A stretch of 64,000 bases of DNA from Agrypnia vestita (lineage: Eukaryota > Arthropoda > Insecta > Trichoptera > Phryganeidae): positions 156,580-220,579 of the forward strand of contig JADDOH010023162.1 in the NCBI GenBank assembly GCA_016648135.1, read 5' to 3'. Below the pieces are notes generated by a model, which saw only the letters and a program-made list of their open reading frames with translations, ran no database searches and had not been told where the DNA came from. The translations under genes were made by a program, and so were the position numbers. This document shows, piece by piece, positions 9,260 through 19,677 of the stretch; the stretch's first letter is position 1; each line of letters starts with the position of its first letter.

Positions 9260-12200
9260 CTGAAATAGAAACAAGTTACTTTATTGAAATTAATATCCCA
9301 AATTGTATATAATTGTATGTAAATATTGTGGAAATAATATACATATGAATAAAAAACTTTGTTAGTATAGATTAAAATGAGAATACATTTATTTAGAGAG
9401 TCATAAGGTGTATTTATTTCTCCTTTTTTACAAGTCGTTTACGTGCATTTTAAACCAAGCAAGATTTTTTGGATATGAAACACTGATTAAAACCATTTTT
9501 TTAAATCTTAATTTCGTGGCAAATGACCATTGCTTTATCTGATCAGTTTTTAAATTTCTTCAATGATAGGGAGGAGATGGTCGCTTCAGTTATTAGAGAT
9601 CGTGGCCTATTAAAAAATATCAAACACATAACATAAAGGTACTGAGTTAAGCACTGTGAGACGGGTGAGTAGGCGTCTCCCAGTCTCCCTTACACCTGAG
9701 AGATAGTGCGTGCGCATTCGGACGACGGCATGGGCCAAGCAGATTAAAATGGCCATAGCATTATAATCGGGCGTAATCTGATATAGAGAATGATAACTAA
9801 AGTTTAAATAAAGCATACGTTGTATAATTCCTCCGATGTCCCAAAAGAATGGAGAAATCGCAACTACCAATAAACATTTTCACATATTTTTACCATTTAT
9901 TTCCAACATTGTTTTAATATTAGGTCCTTACATATGAAATTGGCGTTTTGCCGTACTGGCAAATTTGATCTCAAATATCTTAATATCTGGTTAGGAATTC
10001 CAAATCCAAATTTATACAGCTATTTACTCATGTATTTGTGTTTTGAAAATTATAATTCATTTGTTTTTTCCTCAATTGTTTTTTTCTTTGCGTCACTCAG
10101 TTTACAAAATGAAAAACTTGAAATATCGCGTTATTTACGATTACGAGTTCCACCGTGGCACCAGTGCTGCAGAAACGGCTTGAAGGATTAATGATGTGTA
10201 TGGCGACGGTGCCGCAAAAGAAAACACAGTGCGTTTTTGGTTCCAACGTTTTCGTTCTGGAAATTTCGACTTGCAGAACAAGCCCCGTGGACGGCCGGAG
10301 ACCAAAGTTGATAATGAAGAATTGAAGGCTATTGTGGAAGCGGATCCATCGCAAACCACATCCGAGTTAGCTGCAGGCTGCGGTGTTAGTGATAAAACTG
10401 TTTTAATCCACTTGAAGCAAATTGGTAAGGTGAAAAAGCTTGAAAGGTGGGTACCTCACGAATTGAGTGAAGCAAATCAACAAACGCGCGTTGACTGCTG
10501 CGTTGCATTACTCAACCGGCACAATAATGAAGGGATTTTAAATCGAATCATTACCTGTGATGAAAAGTGGATCCTGTACGATAATCGGAAGCGCTCATCG
10601 CAATGGCTGAACCCTGCCGAACCAGCCAAACCATGCCCCAAGCGAAAATTGACTCCAAAAAAGTTACTTGTGAGCGTTTGGTGGACTAGTGCTGGTGTCG
10701 TTCACTACAGCTTTCTTAAATCTGGCCAGACGATTACGGCAGATGTCTATTGTCAGCAACTGCAAACCATGATGGAAAAGCTAGCTGCTAAACAACCGAG
10801 GCTGGTTAATCGCTCTAGGCCACTGCTGCTTCATGATAACGCTAGACCACACACTGCACAACAGACGGCTACCAAATTAGAGGAGCTTCAATTGGAATGT
10901 CTAAGACATCCACCGTACTCTCCGGACCTTGCCCCAACAGATTACCATTTTTTTCGAAATTTGGATAACTTCTTGCAAAGGAAAAAATTCAACTCCGATG
11001 GGGCAGTCCAAACCGCCTTCAAAGATTTTATTGATTCCCGTCCGAATGGTTTTTTTAGTAAAGGGATCGATGAGCTACCTATGAGATGGCAAAAGTACAT
11101 AGATAGCAATGGTACATACTTTGATTAAATAAATATATTATAATAAATAAAAAAATGGCTTTATGTTCCTCCCATACTAAACGCCAAGTTCATATGTAAG
11201 GACCTAATATTAAGATTTATGATGTCCATTTCTCTGTTCGTATAATAATCTAACTCAAAAAATGTGGCTAGGCAACATCTTTGAGGGCATTTTTCGTTCC
11301 GTACAGCTTTATTACGATGCACTACAACCTTAAAATGAATGACAAAAACATGTATTTACCCATTTTATCACTTTCAAATGCCAACAGTCGAGAAACAATT
11401 ATCCTTGTATTTTTGATGTCATCCACCAGAACTTCACTGGCTCCTGTCAGGGCCAAAATACATATAAAATGGTGTACAAACCAAAACGCACTTATTATCC
11501 GGGTTGCTGCATCCTAGAAAGAAAATAAAAACTTTACTTCATTATTAAATATTAGTTGAAATCATCTACATACTAGGATACACGAGGCCATCACCCCTAT
11601 GTAGCTGAACAAAACGAGTGTTAAAAAAAGAAATCATCATGGCGTGTCGTCAATGCTGCTGGACAGGACGATGATGAGGATGAGGGTACCGATGCCATAA
11701 CGAGGTGAAGAGCTCTCTCTTCATTCAAATCAAATCATTCTTCACCAGCGTGTATACCTTCGAACTCTAGTCGAATTGCAAGCGAGTCACGTACAATCGA
11801 CTAGTTCATTAGGTACAATGATTCTAATGTAATTCTTGTCAGGTTATCACGTTACTGCATAATGTTTGCCGAAACCAGAGTCCATGGATTCATCCTACTT
11901 CTCAGCATCGTATTGTTAAATTTAACCCTAGAAGGCTTTTGTTATTTTTAGTAAGTTATGGCTTTTTATTACTCAATTTATTGAATTATCAATATGTTTC
12001 GGGATCAATGTTCCCTTCATTAGAATACAACGTACCCTAAAAATAAAATAAAAAAATCCAATAAAACGTATACCAAAAATTAAAATTCAAAGTATAGGCA
12101 TTTAACAAAAACTAAAAAATAAATTGGTTGGAGTCGAGTAATTAATTAAAAACTAATTTGAAAACAAATGTAAATGGTAACTATTTGCAAAAAGAGATAT

Positions 12201-14852
12201 TTATAACATGTAATTTTTTGTTAATAATTTTTATAATTTTAAATTTACCTAACTGTAATCCTAAGTCATTTATATGTAAATTTTTTTAACCTTTATTAAT
12301 CTAAAAAAAAAACCTTTAATTTAAAAGATTTGTTTCCAAAAAATGGTTAAAAATTCAGAAAAGTTATTTCAATTCAAACTTTTTAAAAAGTTCTTAATAT
12401 CAAAATTTCTACCACACGTATAAAAAATATTGCAAATTTTTAAAATCTCTTCTTTTTTTCTTTATTCTTTATTTTTAAAATTTCTTCTTCATCCCTTAAT
12501 TCTACTTAGATCGTGGGCCTATCGCTTTGACAGCGTTCTCACTGCTCTTCTTCTTCTTCTGTCTGCGCTGTGTCGATTTACCTACTTGGAGTCAATCAGT
12601 TCAGTCTTTCTTCACATTTTCTCAGTTTGCTTTTAAATTATTTCGCTTCTGTAATTGGGTCTCCTGGCCTGTGCTATCACCAGACTTCAAAAAATAATTT
12701 ACTGTGAGCTCAATTTTAGTGCACTAAAATTTTTATTCGGATCTATCCACACATGTACATAAAGTGTCGTCACTCACCAAATAAGCGATTCTCGGAACTC
12801 CTGCAATCACATGCAATACCAAGGGGACAGGCCAGAAAAGAAGCTGAAAATAATGTTTATTTGGTTTCATCTCATGTATTAGTAAACTAAAATAATTTCG
12901 TAGAACAGAATCATTTACCAAAAGTTATAAATTTAATGAATAATTATTCGTAAATTTAATTCATATTTCTTGATCCTTTAGATAGTTTTTTATTGAACGT
13001 CATCATTGGCGTGACATATTGTTTTAATATAAAAACACTCCATCGAATGCTGCGGGATGTTCCCGATCGGTCTGGAAGCGCCCCGAAGGACCGCTAATAA
13101 AACGCCAGAATGCAGGTATCTTATAACTCTGATTATTGATATAAGGATAGATATTATTAAAAAAATCATCTAGTTAAAAACATGTTTAAACTGAAATACC
13201 ACAAAACAGGAACATTCATGTCAAATCGAATTGATGATACGAATATTTTCAAAAACTTTTACTAAAGAAAAATGTAATTTTAAATAGCCGTGAACTGAAT
13301 TTAATGACACTGTTCAGAAACATAAGGGTTACAAATAATTAAAATTCTTTCGGAAAATAGATTATAATAAACAGTCGTTTTAAGAGGAAAGGAATAATAT
13401 ATAGATATACCGAATTTAATATAAATTATGAGCCAACAAGAATGTATATTTTGAAATTTGTCTTTTGTTTTTATCGAAAAATAAGATCAAAAGGTGGCCA
13501 TGATTATTTTAAAGTATGGAAATAGTAAGTCTAGTAAATTCATCATACATTTTTAAATATTATTGTTTAAAAGTAAACATTTAACTTTTACACACAGTAG
13601 TAACAAAACAAAAAAAAAAAAACATTTAAATATTAATGTGTAAAAGTAAACAAAAAAAAAAAAAAAAAGTAAAAAGTAAACAAAAAAAAACAAAACAAAA
13701 AAAAAGTATAAAGATACTGATTATTGTTTATATATATATCGTTTATAATTAATTAATTATACCTGGTAATGAGAGGCACTGCTCCTCTCGAAACAATAGT
13801 AGTTAAAAAAAAAACAATATGTATGTATTACAATATTTTATTTAATGTAAGTTAAGATACCTGATCATGTTGCACTACAAATTAACTGCCATAATGATCA
13901 ATAATATTACATTTCGTTTTATTTAAGAACTTATTGAACCGAAGATCTCTTATAAATTCTGAAATTGATATCCAATCTTTTTCTCTCCTGCATGAACCCT
14001 ATAATATTGTTTTTAAAGTAAACTTACCACAAAATTATATTTATACAATGTTAAATCCAAGGTGTCCATTAGTGTATTGTAAATTTTCTTCACGGAATGA
14101 ATATTTAATCGTGTAACTGCGTCCCCTCCTAATTTTCTAACCGTTGTGTATTGAATAATATTATGTTTCAAAAAGAACATAACGGTATTATTTTGTTTGT
14201 TATAATATTCTGGCCTTTCAAATATCTTACATAATGAAATGTTGATTAAATTTGCGTATGAACTAATTAGAATAATCGTATTGAAAAATTGGGCACTTAA
14301 AATATCTCCTGCCAAATATCCTGCATAAATAGCTGATATAATGAGTATTTTCAAGAATGTTCCTTCTTTCAAAATGATCATATTATTCGCATAAGAAACT
14401 GTGATAGCCGTAACCATAACTAAATGCACAGCCACATTTATTCTATTTCGTTTCTGAACGTAGACGTTTATTTTCGGAATGGTACGTTCAATCGCGTCTA
14501 GTTTTTTAATAATTTTTATAACTGTTATAGAACTTATATTTCCCAGCCAAGCTAGCACTGCGTTAACTGTTGTTATGTAATTCATTACAGAAATTGCCAA
14601 AGAACTTATATCGTTAAATGCGTAAGGATTTTCTGACGGAATAACATATCTGACAAATGTTAGAAGTGATAATGCAGGAAAAACAATATTCTGTATTTGT
14701 GCGGTCCAGTGTAATCTGGTAATATTGTTTCCAATCAGTCTGTAACTTCTCAAACCAATAATGTAGTATAATATCTTTATAGGCTCTATTTTTTTCGTGA
14801 AAATTAAGCCATTTTTTAATTTATAAATAAGATTTTGATTTCTTTTAAACAT
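9102..14852 (-). CDS. Gustatory receptor (insect 7tm_7 chemoreceptor), four exons
   Basis: Exons on the minus strand are 14852-14028, 12843-12778, 11513-11360 and 9259-9102. Together they give 1203 nt, that is 400 aa plus stop, the usual length of insect gustatory receptors. Junction phases are 0, 0 and 1, and every intron is GT..AG (donors GTAAGT, GTGAGT, GTAAAT; acceptors TTATTTTCAG, TTTCTTTCTAG, TTCTATTTCAG). Exon 1 carries four to five hydrophobic spans. Exon 3 has FWFVHHFICILALTGASEVL and exon 4 the TM7 block MTACNMFILNFEFFFALIG, then ITTNYIVILLLM. The family's TYhhhhhQF ending is altered here (TNYIVILLLM), a notable divergence. No frameshift or stop was found, so it may be functional. 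It would act as a ligand-gated taste receptor subunit in sensory neuron membranes. Intron 3 contains a mariner in the opposite orientation. Confidence 0.85.
9920..11207 (+). mobile_element. mariner copy 1 (cecropia-like), in receptor intron 3
   Basis: 1288 bp with terminal inverted repeats TTAGGTCCTTACATATGAAA … CATATGTAAGGACCTAA and TA on both sides (9918-9919, 11208-11209). Both ends and the whole transposase region are present. It lies opposite to the host gene and clear of its splice sites. Two more copies are at 22043-23326 and 41109-42396, both in the opposite orientation. Confidence 0.92.
10109..11128 (+). pseudogene. mariner transposase with a single nonsense codon
   Basis: Begins MKNLKYRVIYDYEFHRGTSA and would encode 339 residues, close to the roughly 345 usual for mariners. 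The only visible lesion is TGA at 10181-10183 (codon 25), where copies 2 and 3 have CGA: a C-to-T change at a CpG. Downstream the helix-turn-helix region, the linker WVPHEL, first aspartate ITCDEKW, second HDNARPH and third YSPDLAPTDYHFF (34 residues after the second) are all intact, so the DD34D triad is complete. Similarity to human SETMAR/Hsmar1 (HLKQIGKVKKL) suggests the cecropia subfamily. It cuts and pastes DNA at TA sites. Confidence 0.88.
11360..11513 (-). CDS. Gustatory receptor exon 3
   Basis: 154 nt with 51 full codons, beginning DAATRIISAFWFVHHFICI and ending LLAFESDKM plus one base. Acceptor TTTCTTTCTAG, donor GGTAAATAC. The F-W-x-x-H-H hydrophobic run followed by a short polar helix ending in a leucine-rich turn is typical of the TM6 region and intracellular loop of insect gustatory receptors. 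Confidence 0.8.
11862..11950 (+). CDS. Candidate first exon encoding a signal peptide
   Basis: ATG at 11862 opens 29 codons: MFAETRVHGF followed by ILLLSIVLLNLTLEGFCYF, then a strong donor TTTTTA/GTAAGTTATG at 11951. A short N-region and a long hydrophobic core followed at once by a splice donor is a common layout for secreted-protein first exons. It lies inside intron 2 of the receptor gene on the other strand. No second exon is identified and no family is recognised. Confidence 0.3.
12620..12705 (+). repeat. SINE 3' fragment
   Basis: TATTTCGCTTCTGTAATTGG, then GTCTCCTGGCCTGTG, matches the body of the SINEs at 38612-38770 and 45960-46138. The tRNA-like head is missing. It lies in intron 2 of the receptor gene. 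Confidence 0.55.
12778..12843 (-). CDS. Gustatory receptor exon 2
   Basis: 66 nt, 22 codons (LLFWPVPLVLHVIAGVPRIA, then YL), bounded by TTATTTTCAG and GTGAGTGAC. Phase 0 at both ends. It is too short to stand out as an open frame, but it fits exactly between exons 1 and 3 and adds part of a membrane span. Confidence 0.75.
13745..13920 (+). repeat. Penelope-type end fragment with decayed hammerhead-like motif
   Basis: CTGGTAA, hairpin GAGAGG/CCTCTC, then GAAACAATAGTAGT. Downstream CATGTTGCACTACAAATTAA and CCATAATGATCAATAATA match the fragment at 23632-23835, so both are ends of one element family. The core CUGAUGA has changed to CUGGUAA. It lies in intron 1 of the receptor gene, after a long A-rich run (13605-13705). 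Confidence 0.5.
14028..14852 (-). CDS. Gustatory receptor exon 1
   Basis: 275 codons from ATG (MFKRNQNLIYKLKNG) to NFV before a GTAAGTT donor. Hydrophobic segments include IQNIVFPALSLLTFVRYVIP, LAISVMNYITTVNAVLAWL, VAVHLVMVTAITVSY and LKILIISAIYAGYLAG, then FFNTIILISSYANLINISLC. The start is supported by the paralogue at 26777, which begins at an equivalent ATG. Confidence 0.85.
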
Positions 14853-15287
14853 CTTTGCAAAATGACTGTTTTAACCTTAACCACATCTCTAAGAGACCTA
14901 GACTATATTTCGTAGTTGCTACAACAATTATTAACGAGATTATACTATTTATTCTGAACTTTGTTCCATTGCGCTAGGTTAGTATGTCATTATTAAGTAA
15001 GGTAAACAAGGTTAAGGGTGATCCAATAATTTATTTTTAAAAATATATTATTTTGTATGTATGTAATATATTTCTCGGGTGAGAATAAAATATCTCGTCT
15101 AAAGTCTCCTTCATTTAATGAACACAGAAAAATGTAGATTTTCTTTTATTTTTCTTACGTTTTCGAATCATCCGGAGTCAGCTACCTACGTACAAAAAAT
15201 AGTGGGTGAAGTGTATCACTCTGATAGTATGAAGCCTACAGAGAAGCATGTATATGGTAGTGTAGTATTATGGGGATGCAGGGCATG
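14853..15287. other. Upstream region of the receptor gene; nothing further seen
   Basis: AT-rich sequence 5' of the receptor start. No promoter element can be assigned with confidence. Confidence 0.3.
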
Positions 15288-15470
15288 CATATTTCCCAGC
15301 CTAAGCTGTTGTTATGTAATTCATTACAGATATTGCCAAAGAACTTATATCGTTAAATGCATGAGAATTTCCTGACAGAATAACATATCTGACAACTGTT
15401 ACAAGTGATAACGCAGGAAAAACATTGTTCTGTATTTGTGCCGTCTAGTGTATGTAATCTGGTAATATAT
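15288..15470 (-). pseudogene. Duplicated fragment of the gustatory receptor exon 1
   Basis: Closely matches 14540-14722 of the receptor gene in the same orientation (for example GCCAAAGAACTTATATCGTT, AATAACATATCTGACAA), with a 12-bp or so gap near 15305 and a TAG replacing a tryptophan codon. Only about 60 codons are covered. It is a local, partial duplication about 0.4 kb upstream of the intact gene. Confidence 0.75.
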
Positions 15471-15642
15471 TTAAAACGTTTATTTTAAAACAAAATTCTT
15501 TTTAACAATTTTTATACATATATATGTATATATATATGTTCTGAGAACACAATTACTGATTTTTGTCCGCAGATAGGTTATTATTAATAAAAGTCTCAGA
15601 GACAAGAAGCTATTATTATTAGGAAGAATATCATAAATGAGG

Positions 15643-15886
15643 TTTTAAAGCAAAGACTGCTATATGGAAAAATTAAAAAAAATTTTGAACGCGGTCACCG
15701 AGGATTACTAATTTAAAATCTACTGAATTCAAGATTTTATTTACCTATTGCAAAATCATGTTTTATTTAAATTTATGGGCTATTACTTTAAAATCTCGAA
15801 TTAAGTATACTATTAATTAGTAGGTAATTCTCTATAACTGCATTTAAATTGTATTGGATATTGCTGCCTTTGCTTTTATACCTCAC
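15643..15886. mobile_element. MITE family C, copy 1
   Basis: Imperfect inverted ends GGTTTTAAAGCAAAGACTGC and GCTGCCTTTGCTTTTATACC about 244 bp apart. Internal blocks ACGCGGTCACCGAGGATTAC and AACTGCATTTAAATTGTA are also nearly inverted. A relative is at 35860-36100. Non-coding and of unknown superfamily. Confidence 0.5.
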
Positions 15887-15924
15887 ATATATATGTACAT
15901 TAAAAAGAAAATTGCTTAATATTC

Positions 15925-16200
15925 CACTATAAAAATACAGAGGTATCATTATCAGCTGCGAAATCTATATATACTATGTCATGGGAAGGACTATAGATGT
16001 CTCTTGTATAGTTCCCATGAAAGTATGAACTAATTTAGAACGTATATAAAACATTCAAAAATTTGATAATGTGTGGATGTTCTTACGGTGGAATTGGTGA
16101 ACGAATTGGTGAAAATAATCACTTAAGCCAACTCACACCCTTATAAATAGCTTCGTCTCTGCGAGACTTCTATAATTTATCTTAATTGAAAATTGTTTGT
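15925..16200 (+). repeat. Dispersed ~200-bp repeat
   Basis: GCTGCGAAATCTATATATAC and TGTCATGGGAAGGACTATAG, through ATCACTTAAGCCAACTCA, recur on the opposite strand at 35050-35235. The downstream part (CACTTAAGC … GCTTCGTCTCTG-GAGAC-TCTATAATTTAT) recurs at 56160-56260. A short AT-rich frame follows in both plus-strand cases, but the two frames are unlike each other. Function unknown. Confidence 0.5.
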
Positions 16201-17594
16201 GTTTCATTGATTTATCTCATTCTTTTAATGAATCATTCTGATTTAAACGCTCGTAAAAGGGCTATTTTTATGATTTTTTATGAAAAAACTATTGTAGATG
16301 TTGATATAAGGTTTATTCATCTCAAAAAATACACTTTTGAAAAAATATCAGTAGATATATGTATTATATACATTAACAACGGGTGAAGAGAAATTCCTCA
16401 AAAAGCTGGTATGTAGCTGGCGACTTTGATAACTTGACAACGGTTCATTTACAATACAAAAACCAAAAATATTCCGGTTCAATATATAAGTGGCTCTAGT
16501 GCATTCATGGAAATTAATATTAAGGAATTAAGGTACTGATACATATGCTTATTAGTGGCACATAAGCATGCGCAGTATTGATCTGCTTGAGCCACTGCTA
16601 TTTAGTGCCATGTGTTTAGGCACATTGCTAGTAATAAGCATGCTCATTACTAGCAATGTGCCTACACACATGCAATATGGTGAATGTCATAAATCAACCG
16701 GCGGTTGATTTTTGAGCATGCTAATGTCATTCACCACGAGAAGGGGTATCTTTTGAGCATGTGTGAACAGGCTTGCTTATGGGCATGCTAATGTCATTCG
16801 CGGATAGTATCGATTATCAATGCGATGTTCTCAGTCCGCGACAAATGAAACAAATTGGCGCGTTGGGGAAAAAATACTTTTCGTGACTTATTATAGGAAT
16901 CACAAATGTCTGTGGAATACTCGGTCACCGCTATGTAAAAATAATATAACAAGAAATAATTTTTATAAAACTTTATAAAAAGACATGAATGATTCAAATG
17001 TTACTACATAATAATAAAAATTATAAAAACTAAAATCAAAAATGTGCGGATAAAAACTCAGGAACTTTTTTAATTTATTGGTTCACTTGAATTTTCTATT
17101 TCAGTTTGCAAAGTTTCCATTTTGAATAAAAGCGTGTCTATTCAATGACAAGATCATGCCCGTAATAAGCATGAGTGTTTGATTAAGGGGGTATTCTAGT
17201 CTAGAAATTTAAAAAAATCAAAAAATTTTTTTTTGTATATTTCGTAAGATTAGACATTCAGAATTATATCCTCAAAGGAATTTTTCAAAATTCCAATTAT
17301 TAACCAAGATACAGCGATTTCGATGGCGCGCCAAGTAACCGGAACAAATCGAACAATAGAGGGGGCGACGTTACTGGCTACCTGCGGATGGATTACCTCA
17401 TAAAACCTTTCTTATATACTATACCTAAATAATGTATATTTAACTGAAGGTCATATTAACGTATTTTTTTTAAATCTTTTCGTTCTACTATTTAGTTCAG
17501 GTTAGTATCGAGTCAATCTTTAAACATCGTTGACGTGCGTTCTCTGCGAATATTTTACAAATATTTTGAGTCAATATTATAGTTTTCGTGTAAA

Positions 17595-17825
17595 ATGGAT
17601 AAAAAAGTTCAAAATACATATGGTGCTAAGCGTGCATATAGAAAGACGAATAGACAATTAATAGGTAATCAACATACTGTAGAAGAAGAAATAAGTTTCA
17701 CTAGTGCATCCGCAGCAAAATTGAAAAGATCGGGTGACGAAGAAGTTATAATAGAAAAAAATTACGGCTATTGCATTTTCGAATTTTTATCTATTTTTAC
17801 ATCACTTTTATTATTAATTTTGTGA
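17595..17825 (+). pseudogene. N-terminal remnant of a Mutator-like transposase-domain protein
   Basis: 76 codons: MDKKVQNTYGAKRAYRKTNR, a basic region, then SFTSASAAKLKRSGDEEVII and a hydrophobic end (FEFLSIFTSLLLLIL). Proteins of this group typically start with a short basic tail, an S-A-S-A-x-K-L-K motif and then a Y/F-I-I-x-F block. The frame stops where a zinc-binding region would normally start. Family assignment is from memory of the motif pattern and is moderate. Confidence 0.4.
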
Positions 17826-18001
17826 TCTACATGTAAGCAAAATATAACATTTTCGTTATACGTCAAAATATAAAAATCGTTGAATTCTTTAATATGGACT
17901 TTTACTCCGAAACACATAATGCAGGAACGCGGACCATTAAATGCTATTTTTCTCGCTGTTAGTATTTTAAATGAAGGTTTAAACCCATTCTAAAAATAAT
18001 A

Positions 18002-18200
18002 AACGTTATGGGAATCACGATTGGTCCAGAAGTCCAAGCGTTCGCTGGGAAACGGGACGAAGTTCAGATCGAACGTTCTGAAATCCGAGCTATGGATGCT
18101 TCAAATGCTGCTCGTCTACAATAAAGAACTTCAGAGAATGAACACTTTGAAGTGGAGAAAGGTCCATTGTATGAAGCAGGAATCGCCGATTAAAAATATG
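18002..18200 (+). pseudogene. C-terminal remnant of a Mutator-like transposase-domain protein
   Basis: The frame reads MGITIGPEVQAFAGKRDEVQ, IERSEIRAMDASNAARLQ, a stop, then ENEHFEVEKGPLYEAGIAD. A G-x-x-x-G start, a helix with repeated R/E, and a GPLY-x-x-G-x-A-D ending fit the C-terminal part of such proteins in insects and molluscs. There is an internal stop at about 18121 and no complete domain. Confidence 0.4.
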
Positions 18201-19130
18201 CAAGTAGAATGTACTGAAACTTTAGTCAAAACTTTAAATGCGTTTTTCTAGAAACTCCATTTTTCAAGCTGGCGGACATGATATCTCAAGTTCTAATAAA
18301 CCGATTTATCTAAATTTTTGTGTGAATCTTCTCCATACATCTCTTTATAGCCCCTACCAGATTAAAGTCGAAATTTTTATTTTTACTATTAAAAAAAATT
18401 TAACTGTTAAAAAAAATGCGAAAACAGGTGTTTTTTTTTTCAAACGGCCGCCATTTTTAAAATTTTAATTTTTTTTATTTCTCTGAGGTAGGGGCGATAG
18501 CGACATCTTTACTAATTAAGAATCCGTTAGAATTTTTTGTTTCAGATGACCACAAGGGTTGGAACCATGTCCGCCAGGACATCCCTTTTTTTTTGGACCC
18601 CCCACTTTACCAGCTGATAACTTTTTGAATTTTGAATTTTTTATTATTTTCGATATATTTTTAAAATATAAATAAAAGAATTTAAAAAAAATTTATACCA
18701 AAAATATTATTTGTTTCTTTTTTACAAAGCTCTAAAAAAGGCCCGAAATTCGTGCCTCTAGACTAGAATACCCCCTTAAACCCAGGAACTGTTTTGATTT
18801 ATTGGTTCACTTGAATTTTCTATTTCAGTTTTGCAAAGTTTCAATTTTGAACTAGAGTTCCTCTCTATTTTATGACAAGAGCATGCCTTGTGTATGTGTT
18901 TGCATGTGTGTGTACATGTGTTAGCTTTGAGCATGCTCATTTATGTGCATATTTAAAATAAGCATGCTTATAATAAGCAAGTGGGTACAGTTTTTAGGGC
19001 ATGCTAGTTTTGAGCATGCTAATGAATATGCTCAAAATAAGCATGTGTATATGTACCTTTAAGGTTATTTATACGGTGGTTAGACATATTTAAGTGTTCA
19101 ATAAAATGGATATTTTAAACGAACCGTATA

Positions 19131-19213
19131 TTCAAAAAGTAACCAAACTTTTTGAATATAGTAGTCGCTCTCCATATACGAACCGTATATGGAGGGGAGA
19201 CTACTATATTCAA
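19131..19213. repeat. Two consecutive hairpins inside the family 2 coding region
   Basis: The first hairpin is TTCAAAAAGT/ACTTTTTGAA (19131-19156). The second is a 26-bp-arm near-perfect inverted repeat (GAATATAGTAGTC … GACTACTATATTC, about 19155-19211) with loop AACC. The second replaces the codons normally found upstream of motif B. Confidence 0.6.
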
Positions 19214-19677
19214 AAGAATGAAGTAGCAGTGGGATCGCCAGTAGCTCCAGTAGCCGCCAATTTATTCATGGAAGATTTCGGAAAAAAACACTAAGAATTG
19301 CCACTCACCCACCTTCAATTTGACTAATGTATGTAGATGACACGTTGTGTGTTTACCCACATGGATGTGAAGCGCTTAATAATTTTTTACCACATTTAAA
19401 TAGCCAACATACATAAATCAAATTCACCATGGAGTTTGAAAAAAATGAAAAATTGGCATTCTTAGATGTTCAAGTACACCGGAGAGAGGATGATAGCTTA
19501 GGACATAATGCACACAGAAAACCGATACACACTAAAAGGTATTTACATAAAACCTCGCACCACCACCCAGCGCAATTGAGGTCGGTCCCCACATCATTAA
19601 TAACACGAGCGAACAGAATTTTCGACAAAGAAAACATTGTTTCGGAAAAGAAAATAGTGCAAGACGCTGGCTAATCG

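Larger units (their letters stand above)
17187..18775 (+). mobile_element. TTAA-flanked DNA element with Mutator-like coding remnants
   Basis: 1589 bp with near-perfect inverted ends GGGGGTATTCTAGTCTAGA / TCTAGACTAGAATACCCCC and TTAA on each side (17183-17186, 18776-18779). TTAA duplication is typical of piggyBac elements. However, the two coding remnants inside (17595-17825 and about 18002-18185) look like proteins with a Mutator-like transposase domain. The element is non-autonomous. Confidence 0.6.
16529..19063. mobile_element. Composite element with GCATGC-rich subterminal regions
   Basis: Inverted ends: AAGGTACTGATACATATGCT (from 16529) and AGCATGTGTATATGTACCTT (ending 19060). Both flanks are full of GAGCATGCT/AAGCATGC motifs (roughly ten in all), like the subterminal repeats of some hAT or CACTA elements. 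At 16619-16662 there is a perfect hairpin with 17-bp arms GGCACATTGCTAGTAAT. It is split by the TTAA-flanked element at 17187-18775, which is itself bordered by a direct repeat (about 17050-17165 and 18780-18895). No target duplication is resolved for the outer element. Confidence 0.5.

Noticed and set aside
13040..13115. GC-rich short stretch with a TATAAAAA box upstream
   Set aside because: Could be a promoter, but it lies inside intron 1 of the receptor and no downstream exon is visible.
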